A stretch of 64,000 nt of DNA from Artocarpus heterophyllus (lineage: Eukaryota; Streptophyta; Magnoliopsida; Rosales; Moraceae), in assembly GCA_025403435.1 (NCBI GenBank), contig CM046353.1, forward strand, positions 26,845,715 through 26,909,714. Reading direction: 5' to 3'. Both the position numbers and the translations under genes were made by a program. The notes below the pieces were generated by a model, which saw only the letters and a list, made by a program, of their open reading frames with translations, made no database searches and had not been told where the DNA came from. This document shows positions 1 to 10,363 of the stretch, piece after piece (position 1 is the first letter of the stretch; each line of letters starts with the position of its first letter).

Positions 1-741
1 GGACAAATTAGAACAAGATAAACTTGTAGAATTATTGTGAATTGATTTTTTTTCTTAGAGATTATCTTGATAAAGTTTGTTTTGATCAGATAACTTCTCT
101 ATTGGGTTATTTGAATCAAAACTGAGACTTTATCCTTTAGAATCTCGGGTGGAAAATAAAAGATTCACGGAGATTTTTTCTCGGGAGTTCGGCCTGCCGG
201 ATGACATGTTCGGCCTGCCGATCAGCGGAGATAACATTACGCATTTTCACGCGGATCTTATCAGATATTGATCCAAACTTGATTCTGTTTGGAGTTTTTG
301 AGACCTAATCTGATATGGACTGACCCCAGGACCAATAGCTATAAAAAGGGAGTGAGTCTCATGATTTACTCAGATCAATTTGAGAGATTAAGAGAGATAC
401 TCTTCTAGTGAGTATCTGAAAACTCCCTGAGAGCTTTTTGTTCACAAATCACGAACACTAGCTTTGGGTTCTCTCTGTTGGTTGGAAGTAGAGTCACCGG
501 TGGAAGAAGCTGTACGTGTGAGCCCACACTCACTCCGGTTGTGGATAGAGAATAGCAAAGAAGACCAGTTGGTTGAGGCTCTTCTAGAACGTTACTTCTC
601 TACACAGGTTGCGGAGGTTCTTCGGCACACTGAGGTTAGTAAGATCTGTTTAATTTATACATATAACATGTCAAACTTGTGTTTTGGAAATTACTCTGTT
701 GAAAAATTTTTAAAATTCCGCTGCGCACTTTGTTTCCAACA
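1..741 (+). repeat. 5' LTR of Cop-A1 (3' part)
   Basis: Base 1 corresponds to base 7619 of the 3' LTR, so about 1.3 kb of this LTR lies upstream of the window. It ends CCAACA directly before the primer-binding site. It holds two copies of the GC-rich dyad TTCGGCCTGCCG (188-222), where the 3' LTR has four. Confidence 0.95.
333..348 (+). promoter_or_regulatory. CCAAT and TATA boxes of the Cop-A LTR promoter
   Basis: CCAAT at 333-337 is followed immediately by TATAAAAAGG at 341. The pair is conserved in the 3' LTR (about 8001) and the solo LTR (about 58225). It lies ~120-150 bp downstream of the dyad array, which places the array in an enhancer-like position in U3. Confidence 0.7.
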
Positions 742-743
742 AT

Positions 744-757
744 TGGTATCAGAGCCC
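744..757 (+). other. Primer-binding site of Cop-A1
   Basis: TGGTATCAGAGCCC begins two bases after the LTR end. TGGTATCAGAGC is the classic complement of the 3' end of plant initiator methionine tRNA, which primes minus-strand DNA synthesis. Confidence 0.9.
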
Positions 758-1251
758 AGGTTTTTACATAAATTTGCAAGTTTGTGATCATGTTATATGC
801 ATAAATTTTGTGATCTTAATCTCTCCTATGCTTGAATTGAATTTTATAGAGAGATGGCACTCTAGGTTTCTATATAATATATATGTTGTCATGGATTATG
901 TGGTGAATGTTTATTAATTAATTATAGTTGATTAAATCGATGTTTAATTATTTATTAATTAATTAATACCAGTTATGGTTCCTCAGAGGTTAGAATTTGT
1001 ATCTAGGTTTTTCATGTAATTAAATGGCGGACTATCATCTCTGCCTAGGAATTGTTATTTAATTTTTAATTTGCAAAAATTTTGTAATTAAATGATTATT
1101 CGGACAAGACGGATCGAGAAGTCGAATCTAGAAGATTGATGATGGCGCCTCTAGTATTTCCTGAGACTCTAATTTTATGTTTTTGAATTGTTGAAAACAA
1201 AATTGATGAATTGCATTAAAATTGTATTTTCTGGATTGAGGGTTTTCTGCT

Positions 1252-1440
1252 CGGACGGCATGCCGGACCTCACAGTTCGACAGGCCGAAGGTCACAGATA
1301 GGTAGGCTGGACGTGTGGTTCGGTAGGTAAACAGTGGGGGCAGAAATTTTGGTGCTCTGCCGGCAGGCTGAACCTTCATGTTCGGCAGGCCGAACCTACA
1401 TGATCGGCAGACCGATAACCCAGATCGGCCTGCCGACCGA
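1252..1440 (+). repeat. Dyad array in Cop-A leader (TTCGGCAGGCCGAA type)
   Basis: Full or decayed copies of TTCGGC-AG-GCCGAA begin near 1276, 1319, 1359, 1381, 1403 and 1423. The last four are 20-22 bp apart. The same 14-mer forms arrays in the Cop-A LTRs and in the LTRs of the unrelated Gyp-A gypsy family. Confidence 0.85.
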
Positions 1441-1924
1441 GAGAAACTGAGTGTCCAGAAAAGGTGCAATTTTTTCGGTGCAGTTTTAATTTTATTTTTG
1501 GGACGATTCTGAGAAACATTAAATTTGGATATGACCGGAAATGTGAAGTATTCGATTCATACGGGATTGAAGACTTGAAGATGGATATTACATGAAGAAG
1601 GAAACAGCTTGAGGATTCAAGGATGAAGAATCGATAGATGTCTCGATTATTCTCTTGTAATCTTAGTTTTCTATTCTCTGGGGTGGAACCATAATATTAC
1701 AGTTATTATTATTTTGCTTGTAGCTTTGCTTGATTGCTTTGCTTGTTTGCATTATAATATGATTTACCATGTATATTGATAACATGTCATATAGAATAGG
1801 GAGTGCCGCTCATATTAAAATTGTTCATGCATGTTTTTAAAATAAACCTTGACTTCAAAAGATTGAGTGGGAGAAGGTTTTCGAAGAGAGGACCTAAGGC
1901 CTCCATCGTTGGTCCATAGGAAGA

Positions 1925-2252
1925 ACATGGTGGTCCCGACCCCTAGGAAGGGATTTCTATCATGTACCAGATTGGATCTCTGAAAGGATAAGGTATTTTA
2001 GTATGATTTATGGTTGCACACCCCTAGGTGGTGATTATAAATCATGGATAAAATATTGAAACGGTGGTTATACACTCACGTTGATTTTATTATTAACCTC
2101 TCCTAGGAGCTTTGTTAATAAAATTAATGGCCAAAGAAACGATTATTAGTAAATGCTGGATCATACGGGTCCTGCATGGCATATATTAATCAGGAGGGGA
2201 TCCGTGTTCCTAATTGAATTTGGCATGGCTCCCCTAGGAGCTTGTTAAATTC
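1925..2252 (+). promoter_or_regulatory. Four CCTAGG-loop hairpins in Cop-A leader RNA
   Basis: Each of four inverted repeats places the palindrome CCTAGG at its apex. H1: ACATG 1925-1929 with CATGT 1961-1965, inner TCCC/GGGA. H2: nine perfect pairs, ATGATTTAT 2003-2011 with ATAAATCAT 2037-2045, and an inner hairpin CACC/GGTG around loop CCTAGGT. H3: TATTAAC 2091-2097 with GTTAATA 2114-2120 around CTCCTAGGAG. H4: GAATTT 2216-2221 with AAATTC 2247-2252, inner GCT/AGC around CCCCTAGG. All lie between the primer-binding site and gag, where retroelements keep dimerisation and packaging signals. The sister copy keeps them in decayed form. The role is inferred. Confidence 0.6.
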
Positions 2253-2403
2253 TGAGTTGGGAATTATCGTTGTAAGGTTGTGATATTTTCAAGGTTTTGA
2301 CACATAAACACCTTTGTATGATTTTACATGATTGTGTTATCTTACTACATTATTATATATGTTTGTTTATGTTTGGTATATGATTCTTTATTGTAGATTG
2401 AAA

Positions 2404-3456
2404 ATGTCTAAAAACGCTTTATCATCGATACTTGACAAAAACCAATTAACCGGTGAGAACTATAACGATTGGAAACAAAACCTGGACATCGTCCTTTCCT
2501 TTGACAAACTGAAATATGTTCTGACAAGTCCTTGTCTTCCCGAGCCTACGAGAGACTCAAGTAATGAGCAATTCCAAGCGTATGACTGCTGGAAAGATGC
2601 TAATGATCAGGCCCGCTGCTATGTTATGGCAAGCATGAACAACGTGCTGCAGGCTCAACATCAGGATTATGAGACTGCGAAGCAGATCTTGGATAATCTT
2701 GAGGATATGTTAGGAGGTCAGGCCATAACAAAGCGGCAAGGGGCGCTTCAAAAACTCTTAAACTGTAGAAGGAGACCGGGGACATCTGTAAAGGAGCACA
2801 TGATGTTGGTCATGGGTTACCTCGCTGAGGCTCAAACCAATGGAGCCGACATCGATGCTGAAACTCATATGACTATGGTCTTTGAGACTCTGTCTAAGGA
2901 ATTTATTCCGTTTAGAGCTACTTTTAATTTAAGCAATAGACGGGATATGACCTTGACAGAACTGATGAAACAGTTACAGGAGTTTGAACTGCTGATCAGG
3001 AAGTCTCCTGCTGGTGGAGAGGCCAATATGGTAGCTACTTCTGGTTCCAATCCTAACTCTAGGAATGGAAAGAAGCAACGGGCCAAGAGTGGGAAGTCTT
3101 CTATTCCTGCTGCTTCCAAGAGCAAGAAGAAGAAGAAGAACCCAAAGAAGCTTAAGTGCTTCTTCTATGGTAAGGTCGGGCATATAAAGAAGCATTGCAA
3201 GGACTTCCTTTCCAAGGGAGGTAAGTGTGATCTTCTATATTTAGAAACTTGTTTGGTTGAGGAATCCAGTGACATCTGGGTCATAGATTCTGGTGCAACT
3301 AATGATGTTTGTGTTTCTCTGCAGGGATTCAAAGAAACGAGAAGTCTACATCGTGAAGACTTAACGCTTCGGATGGGCAATGGATCCTTGGTCTCAGCGG
3401 AAGCAGTGCGAGATGTCCATCTTTATTTTGATAATTATAGGAGTTTAATTTTGTGA
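2404..3456 (+). pseudogene. Cop-A1 gag and protease start
   Basis: The reading frame starts at the ATG at 2404 (MSKNALSSILDKNQLTGENY), the usual start of plant copia Gag. It continues through the UBN2/DUF4219-type capsid region, a basic Lys-rich linker and a zinc knuckle near 3154-3198. The knuckle reads CFFYGKVGHIKKHC: the second cysteine of CX2CX4HX4C is tyrosine, and the sister copy has the same change. The aspartic protease active site DSGA is at 3286-3297, inside WVIDSGATNDVC. The frame ends in TGA at 3454-3456 where the sister copy reads CAA. The same frame continues downstream as pol, so this is one broken gag-pol. Upstream in-frame codons lack an ATG and belong to the leader. Confidence 0.9.
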
Positions 3457-5106
3457 GACTGTTTTTATGTTCCTAAATTTCAAAGAAATTTAATTTCTGT
3501 ATCTTCTTTATTTAAAGACTCCTACGTTGTATCTTTTAATGAAAAAGTGGTGATTCGTAAAAATAAATCTTTTATCTATTCTGGATGGATGCAAAATAAT
3601 CTATATTTTATCAAACCTAAGATGGACTTATTGCTTAATGCTGAGATAAATGATAATGACTCAAAAAGGCTTAAAACTTCTCACTCTAATAAGACTTATC
3701 TTTGGCATTTGCGCCTTGGCCATATTAACCTGAATAGGATTCAAAGGTTGGTAAGGGATGGACCTTTAAGTCAATTAAAGGTGGAATCTATACCTCAATG
3801 TAAATCTTGTTTGGAGGGTAAAATGACCAAAAGACCATACGGGTCTAAAGGCAATGGGGCCGGAGGGGTTCTAGAACTTGTGCATAGTGATGTTTGCGGA
3901 CCGATGAACATCCGGGCACGAGGAGGGTATGAGTACTTCGTCACTTTTATTGACGATTACTCAAGATATGGGTATGTGTACCTAATGCACCACAAAAGTG
4001 AAACTTATGATAAGTTCAGGGAGTTTCGGGCTGAAGTGGAAAAGCAATTGGGTAGACCCATAAAGGCACTTCGATCTGATCGAGGTGGGGAATACCTTTC
4101 TGATGAGTTCTTGGGACACTTGTTAGAGAATGGGATTTTATCCCATTTGACTGCGCCAGGCACTCCGCAGCAGAATGGCATAGCGGAGAGAAGGAATAGG
4201 ACTTTGTTGGACATCATTCGGTCCATGATGAGTTATTCATCATTGCCTTTATCCTTTTGGGGATATGCACTACAAACCGCATGTTATCTTTTGAACAATG
4301 TACCTTCAAAATCGGTCCCTAAAACTCCTCATGAGTTGTGGACAAGACGGAAGACATCCTTAAACCATATTTGCATATGGGGATGTCTAGCTCATGTCCT
4401 GTTTAAGGATCCGAATAAGTTGGAAGCATGTTTGGAAGTTTGCGTGTTTATAAGATATCCAAAAGGGACTAAAGGGGGTTATTTTTATAACCCAAAGGAA
4501 AATAAAGTCGTGGTTTCTACTAATGCAACTTTTCTTAAGGAGAGTTACATGGACGACTTTAAACCTCGAAACAAAGTGGTGCTTGAGGAGTTAAGGGGTG
4601 ATTCGTTCACTCCGGAGGTTCCGAACGAAACCATTCTGATCGGTGTAGAAAAACCAAACGAACCTAAACAACAACCTCAGGGGCTTCGGTGTAGTGGGAG
4701 GATCGGGCGTCAACCTGAAAGGTATATGTTCAATGGGGAGGTCTTTTTGGCTGAACCGGATGAACATGACAGAGATCCTTATACTTACGCAGAAGCTATG
4801 GAGGATGTTGATTCAAAACTCTGGACAGAGGCCATGGACACAGAGATAAAGTCTATAGAGACTAATCAGGTCTGGGAGCTTGTGGATCTTCTCGAAGGGG
4901 TAAAACCCATAGGGTGTAAGTGGATCTACAAGAGGAAAAGAGGAGTTGATGGAAAGGTCGAAACCTTTAAGGCTAGACTGGTAGCTAAGGGTTATACGCA
5001 AAAGGAAGGAATCGATTATGAGGAAACCTTTGCAACTGTAGCCATGCTTAAGTCCATCCGGATTCTCTTGTCCATAGCTGCCACTCTCGACTACGAGATT
5101 TGGTAG
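3457..5106 (+). pseudogene. Cop-A1 pol: protease end, integrase, reverse transcriptase start
   Basis: This is the same frame as gag after the TGA at 3454. It holds the HHCC zinc-binding GAG-pre-integrase segment ([15 protein letters not shown] ... CKSCLEGK, ~3700-3830). The integrase core follows, with its catalytic acidic residues in [20 protein letters not shown] and [10 protein letters not shown] (~3880-4200), and the integrase C-terminal region (WGCLAHVL). The reverse transcriptase begins at [12 protein letters not shown], with [10 protein letters not shown] and [12 protein letters not shown]. At 5098-5110 the conserved junction (YEIW, then Q-D-V-K-T-A-F) carries both a CAG-to-TAG change and a one-base deletion, which shifts the rest of pol to another frame. 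Confidence 0.9.
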
Positions 5107-6353
5107 AGGATGTCAAGACGGCTTTTCTGAATGGCTATCTTGATGAGTCCATTTATATGGAACAACCAGACGGGTTCAAGGTCGCGGGTCAAGAGGGTAA
5201 GGTTTGTAAGCTGCTAAAGTCTATTTATGGACTTAAGCAGGCTTCTCGTTCTTGGAACATAAGATTTGATCAAGTGATCAAGACTTATGGGTTCTCACAA
5301 AACATGGATGAACCATGTGTTTACAAACACATTAAGGATGGGAAGGTGGTTTTTCTACTACTCTATGTAGATGACATTCTGCTAATTGGCAATGACGTTA
5401 GGGCATTGTCATCGGTCAAATTATGGTTGACCAAGTAGTTTGACATGAAGGACTTAGGTGAGGCTAATTTTGTTCTCGGTATCTAGATCATTCAGGATAG
5501 GAAGAACAAAATGATAGCTTTGTCTCAGGCCAACTACATAGATAAAATTCTCAGGAGGTTTGCAATGTAGGATTCCAAGAAAGGTGGGCAACCATCTAGG
5601 TCTGGAATTACTCTTTCTAAGAAAGACTCTCCAAAGTCTTATGAAGAAAGAGAATACATGAAGAAGGTGCCTTATGCTTCGGTAGTGGGTAGTCTCATGT
5701 ATGCCATGCTTTGCACTCGACCAGATATTAGTCATGCGGTCGGGATTGTAAGTCGATTTTAGGCAGATACAAGACTGAACCATTAGGTTGCGGTAAAGCA
5801 TATTTTCAAGTACCTGAGAAGGACTCGAGGGTATATGCTTGTGTATTCGGGTGAGGACTTGACTCCTCTAGGATACACTGATTCATATTTTTAATCCTGT
5901 CTGGGTTCTAGGAAATCTACTTCGGGGTTTGTGTTTACTCTGGGTGGCGGTGCCATCAGTTGGAGAAGTGCGAAGCAAGATTGCACTTTGGATTCAACGA
6001 TGGAGGCCGAGTATGTGGCAGCTAGTGATGCTTCGAAAGAAGCAGTGTGGCTCCGCAAGTTCCTTGGGGATCTTGAGGTTGTTCCTGGTATGGATAAAGC
6101 GGTATCACTGTACTGTGATAACAGTGCGGCGGTAGCTAATGCTAAGGAACCAAGATTTCACAAGAAAAGTAAGCATATTGATCGGAAGTATCATGTGATA
6201 AAAGACTTTGTTGAGGGCGGGCATGTCACGGTGTGCAAGATCGCATCAGAGGACAATTTAGCTGATCCATTTACGAAGACACTTACTGGGAGAGTCTTCG
6301 AGAGGCATGTGGAAGCTATGGGGATGCGAAATTTGCTGTATTTACTCACTTAG
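5107..6353 (+). pseudogene. Cop-A1 pol: reverse transcriptase core and RNase H
   Basis: After the frameshift, the frame carries DVKTAFLNGYLDESIYMEQP, the polymerase active site YVDDILLIGND (5364-5396) and the RNase H segment ([45 protein letters not shown]), ending at TAG 6351-6353. In-frame stops lie at 5436, 5484, 5568, 5760, 5784 and 5892. All replace residues expected to be Gln (CAG/CAA) or Trp (TGG), so each is a single C-to-T or G-to-A transition. The last ~140 codons (5931-6353) are open. The product would be inactive. Confidence 0.9.
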
Positions 6354-6356
6354 TGC

Positions 6357-6367
6357 AAGTGGGAGAT
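6357..6367 (+). other. Polypurine tract of Cop-A1
   Basis: AAGTGGGAGAT abuts the 3' LTR start TGTTAGAC. It is the usual plus-strand primer of plant copia elements and fixes the LTR boundary. Confidence 0.85.
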
Positions 6368-8402
6368 TGTTAGACATGTATGCCCTAAGGAGTAAAAATG
6401 TAATACGTTTTTGGAGACATTTTTATCAATAAAGAATTTATTCATTTATATATACCAAATCTTGTCCTCTTTACGTTCATATTTGTTGAATGTATGATAA
6501 GCAAATAGTAGTCTGAGACTGTCAGTCTAAACCTTAAGAGTTGGGCATATGATGGACTGATTATGCAGAAGACACAATTCTTAAGGTGATGGTCTAAAAC
6601 ACATGATCCGCAATCGAAGGAATAAAGTTGGGCGCTTTATTCATGTAAAGATTGTTATGTTGTCTAAATCCCTTTTGGGAGAGGGTTTGTCTTGACCATC
6701 AAAGTTGGACTCCGTGAATAGAAACATTGGCACGTTGTCATAGGTGACGATGTGTTGGATCGGGACATAAAGTGAATTGATTTGGATTAATAATTCTGTC
6801 TTGGCAAATCGATTCACTTTAGACAGCCATTTGTATTGTATCTTAATCCTGAGATGAATAATGGGCCCGTTGTCTCGACTTGTGTCTTTTGATGTATCAA
6901 TGGGTGACTCCCACATCTCTATAGTGGTATGCATGCCGGTACGTTGGAGGCATGACTCTTGATAGCGTAGACTTGTTATTCATAGATATGGAATCCATAG
7001 CTCCTCTTTAGGAGTAATGATATCCTCTTATATGCGTTGTCCTGTAATTGGAAAACTGGAGCGCTCAACCATTTGGATACATAGGTGTAACCGAATGGTA
7101 TACTATCTTTGGATGGTAAGTTTTCTAATGGTGAGACAATGGAACGTAAGATAAAAATAATCGAGAAGGTAAGACAGAACTTGTCCTTAAGCCGATTATG
7201 GATTATCATATGGGGATACAATGCACTATGATATGTCATGGAGACTTAGCTACATAAGCTTCGTAATTCTATAAAGTTCGAGAGTGCAGCTCCAAGCTTT
7301 TAGTGGAGTAGCATTGGAGTTGATATTTGTGAAATGTATATCTAGGATACTGGCTTTCATAATTATCGTGAGCTTGAACTTTATAGGTCCATTTTGGTCC
7401 CCTTTGCTAGCTCACAAAATCCTGTAACGACACGGCGTGCTTTTCCAATAATTGGTGGTTTATGTCGGATTTATCAGATTGGTTTAAAATTTGTAAGAAT
7501 CAAATAATTCATGTCTGTTTATCGGTTGAATTAATTTTGTGAGAAATTAGTTCAAGATAAACTTGTTGAATTATTGCGATCAGATAATTCTTGTCTGTTT
7601 ATCGGTTGTTTTAATTTTGGACAAATTAGAACAAGATAAACTTGTAGAATTATTGTGAATTGATTTATTTTCTTAGAGATTATCTTGATAAAGTTTGTTT
7701 TGATCAGATAACTTCTCTATTGGGTTATTTGAATCAAAACTGAGACTTTATCCTTTAGAATCTCGGGTGGAAAAGAAAAGATTCGCGGAGATTTTTTCTC
7801 GGGAGTTTGGCCTACCGGATGACGTGTTCGGCCTGCCGAACTGGTCTGTTCGACCTGCCGATCAGAGTGTTCGGTCTGCCGATCAAAGGAGATAAGATTA
7901 CGCATTTTCACGCGGATCTTATCAGATATTGATCTGAACTTGATTCTGTTTCGAGTTTTTGAGACCTAATCTGATATGGACTGACCCCAGGACCAATAGC
8001 TATAAAAAGGGAGTGAGTCTCATGATTTACTCAGATCAATTTGAGAGATTAAGAGAGATACTCTTCTAGTGAGTATCTAAAAACTCCCTGAGAGCTTTTT
8101 GTTCACAAATCACGAACACTAGCTTTGGGTTCTCTCTGTTGGTTGGAAGGAGAGTCACCGGTGGAAGAAGCTGTACGTGTGAGCCCAAACTCACTCCGGT
8201 TGTGGATAGAGAATTGCAAAGAAGACCAGTTGGTTGAGGCTCTTCTGGAACGTTACTTCTCTACACGGATTGCGGAGGTTCTTCGGCACACTGAGGTTAG
8301 TAAGATATGTTTAATTTATACATATAACATGTCAAACTTGTGTTTTGGAAATTACTCTGATGGAAAATTTTAAAAATTCCGCTGTGCACTTTGTTTCCAA
8401 CA
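6368..8402 (+). repeat. 3' LTR of Cop-A1 (2035 bp)
   Basis: Runs from TGTTAGACATG to CCAACA. The solo LTR at 56592-58626 has exactly the same length. It contains the dyad array (7807-7884), CCAAT/TATA near 8001 and the U5 end that matches 1-741. The sequence after it (GATAA...) belongs to a different, older gypsy element. Confidence 0.95.
7807..7884 (+). repeat. Four-unit dyad array in Cop-A 3' LTR
   Basis: Variants of TTCGGCCTGCCGAA start at 7807, 7827, 7849 and 7870, spacings 20, 22 and 21 bp. The 5' LTR of the same element has lost two units (42 bp). Equivalent arrays lie in the other Cop-A LTRs. Confidence 0.9.
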
Positions 8403-8412
8403 GATAAACACA

Positions 8413-8736
8413 GACCTAAGGTCCAGGACGAAGAGTTCGACCAGGTCCAATAAGGTTACGGCCGACCAAAGACGACCAGGTCTAGGACGAAGAGTCTAAG
8501 CAGGCTACGATAGACGAGGTGACCTAAGGTCTAAGACGAAGAGTCTGACCAGGTCCAAGAAGGTTACGGCAGACTAGAGAGGACCAGGTCCAGGATAAAG
8601 AGTCCAAGCAGGCTACGACCGATGAGAAGACCTAAGGTCCAAGACGAAGTGTCTGACCAGGTATAAGAAGGTTATGGTTGACCAGAGAAGACCAAGTCCA
8701 GGCTACAGCCGACCAGGTCCAAGACAAAGAGTCCAG
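8413..8736 (+). repeat. 108-bp tandem repeat, three units
   Basis: Units begin with GACCTAAGGTC at 8413, 8521 and 8629, exactly 108 bp apart; the third decays near its end. Each is a dimer of ~59 and ~49 bp half-units around GACGAAGAGTC. Short palindromes recur (GACCTAAGGTC, GGACCAGGTCC). Such arrays are common in 3' untranslated regions of Tat-type gypsy elements. Confidence 0.85.
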
Positions 8737-8929
8737 GAAGGATACGGTCATGAAAAATATTTCCCAACCACATCAAGACTTCGGTGTTGATGACCTCCAT
8801 CACCAAAGTCTTGGGGGGCTACTGTTGGGGGAAATCTTTACAATGAGAAAACTGTATGAAGTTCTTACCCTCTTTAAACCAAGCACCCGAACAGGTTGGC
8901 CGAAAAGTCCAATCCGACTAGGACAGGAT

Positions 8930-9165
8930 TTGTCTAACCAGGGTTTGTCCAACCAGGACAGGATCTATCCGACTAGGGACCCCGTTCGACCAGGATAGGA
9001 TTCGTCTAACCAGGGACCCGTCTGACCAGGACAAGATCTATCTAACCAAGGACTCGTCCAACTAGGACTCGTCCGACCAGGACTCGAACGACCAGGACTT
9101 GTCCGACCAAGGACCAGTCTGAATAGGATTGGATCCATCCAACTAGGACCCGTCCGAGCAGGATC
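8930..9165 (+). repeat. Short-period array of GTCCGACCAGGAC motifs
   Basis: At least ten variants of (C)GTCCGACCAGGACT occur, about 15-30 bp apart. The unit is a dyad with GTCC/GGAC arms and a five-base centre. Base composition differs sharply from the AT-rich flanks. Confidence 0.8.
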
Positions 9166-9308
9166 TGTTTGACTTACCTAAAGACCACCACATGGCACCA
9201 TCTCAACCCTCCGTTGGGCAATCCTCCTTCTCTGGAGATCTTGACACCTGTCGCTGGACACCTAGGTTACGAACCAAACCGGTCTATACCTGGATCCAAG
9301 CTAAACTC

Positions 9309-9316
9309 TATAAATA
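9309..9316 (+). promoter_or_regulatory. TATA box in gypsy LTR
   Basis: TATAAATA within CTCTATAAATAGGAGGC. It is the only good TATA motif in this LTR and is well placed for U3/R transcription. Confidence 0.6.
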
Positions 9317-9581
9317 GGAGGCATCAACTCTACCATAAAAGTACGGGCATTCTTACCTTGCCTACTCTGCCTCTCCCTTAGTTCTTCCAAGTCAGAACAC
9401 TGACTTGAGCGTCGGAGTGCCCTTGGCAGGCACCAAACTGGTGTCCCCTTACTTCGAGACCTTCTCTCCTCTTGTAGATCCGACCATACTAGGCCGAGCA
9501 AGGCAGAATAGGAGACAGAACAGGGAACCTAATCACCGTACGCCCCTGCACGTGGTGTTGTGCCGAACTCAGGCATCAACA

Positions 9582-10363
9582 GCATCTCTTCATCAAGACC
9601 CACTTGCCACCCCTCACCCGACGATCCTACACCTTCCACCCGCCAACCGGGATTCCCCCACCCCTAATGAGGGACAGATTTTTTTAATGATATTTTTAGG
9701 GTTTTTATTTTTTATTTGTTGTTTTAAAAATAATACGATTAAAATTAAAAATGATATAGTGAAGTTTGGTTTATTTTTATTTATGTGAGACTTAGATCTT
9801 ATACTATTGAATTTTAATCCAACGGTCAAAAAGAAACAAGGAAATAAAAAAGATATAGGTTCTTATCAATAAGTTCTTTTAGAGGTCTTATCATAGTCTT
9901 CCCAGTATTATTTTTTATTTGTTGTTTGTTTTCTGTTTTTGTTTTGTCTTGTTTTTTTTTTTTTTTGTTTTTTAGTTATTTACGTTCTTTGCTTGTATTC
10001 CTGTTGTGGCAAGAAACCAAGAACATTGCTTTCTATATGGATAATTCAACTTGATTCATGTTGGAAGAGCGGTTAAAACAGTGTGCATCAAGAAACAAAT
10101 TTTGGTCAAACATAAACATTCTAAATGGTGCTTAAAAGGTTTGGTGGTCTTTCTCCATATTAGAAAAAGGTTATATACCTTTTTATTTTTTCAAACATTA
10201 TTATCTTTAGTTTTTTATCTCATCAAATGTATACTTTTAAATTAGATTTAATATATAAATTTATATTTTTTTCGATCAATCTTTAATTTTGACCTAATAA
10301 ATTGCTCAAAATACCTTAAATTGTAAATTAAAAAAACTTTAAGAACTTAAAAGACTTTACACT
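9582..10363 (+). other. AT-rich intergenic DNA
   Basis: T-rich tracts (for example 9949-9970) and no supported gene or repeat boundary. It is the left flank of the solo LTR at 10369 and continues at 14491 once that LTR is removed. Confidence 0.6.

Larger units (their letters stand above)
742..2403 (+). other. Long untranslated leader of Cop-A1
   Basis: There are 1.66 kb between the primer-binding site and the gag ATG, with no supported gene. It contains a GC-rich dyad array (1252-1440) and four hairpins carrying CCTAGG (1925-2252), annotated separately. The related minus-strand element at 52901-63866 has a leader of the same length and plan, so this is a family trait. Confidence 0.8.
1..8402 (+). 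mobile_element. Cop-A1: Ty1/copia LTR retrotransposon, 5' end outside window
   Basis: The order is partial 5' LTR (1-741), Met-tRNA-type primer-binding site (744-757), long leader, gag-protease, integrase, reverse transcriptase, RNase H, polypurine tract and 3' LTR (6368-8402). Integrase before reverse transcriptase defines Ty1/copia. The LTR starts TGTTAGACATG and ends CCAACA. With a ~2.04 kb LTR and ~5.6 kb internal region, the whole element would be about 9.7 kb. The visible 5' LTR aligns with 7619-8402 of the 3' LTR with roughly 15-20 differences and a 42-bp deletion, so the insertion is not very recent. The polyprotein is broken by a frameshift and at least eight stop codons, so the copy is not autonomous. 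It lies inside an older gypsy fragment that resumes at 8403. The copia clade (Tork/TAR-like or other) is not resolved. Confidence 0.95.
8403..9581 (+). mobile_element. 3' end of a Tat-like gypsy element
   Basis: The left part (8403-8822) is the 3' internal end, with tandem repeats and a G-rich polypurine tract (AGTCTTGGGGGGCTAC, 8807-8822). The right part is an LTR (8823-9581) that starts TGTTGGGGGAAATC and ends GCATCAACA. This tract/LTR junction and the LTR phrase TTGAGCGTCGGAGTGCC (about 9405) are typical of plant Tat-lineage gypsy LTRs. No coding part is present: Cop-A1 inserted here and the rest would lie beyond the window's left edge. Confidence 0.75.
8823..9581 (+). repeat. LTR of the Tat-like gypsy element (759 bp)
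   Basis: Boundaries TG...CA follow the polypurine tract. A TATA box lies at 9309-9316. The first third is an array of GTCC-N5-GGAC motifs. There is no primer-binding site after 9581, as expected for a 3' LTR. Confidence 0.7.

Noticed and set aside
744..757. Possible tRNA gene fragments at the TGGTATCAGAGC sites
   Set aside because: They are primer-binding sites next to LTR ends; no cloverleaf arms surround them. No tRNA or rRNA gene was seen.
464..787. A ~75-110 codon open frame near the 3' end of every Cop-A LTR (also 8125-8373, 58364-58693, and on the minus strand 12007-12309)
   Set aside because: It begins without an ATG in most copies, runs past the LTR end into unrelated sequence, and decays freely in older LTRs. 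Similarity between copies is explained by common LTR ancestry; there is no evidence for coding selection.
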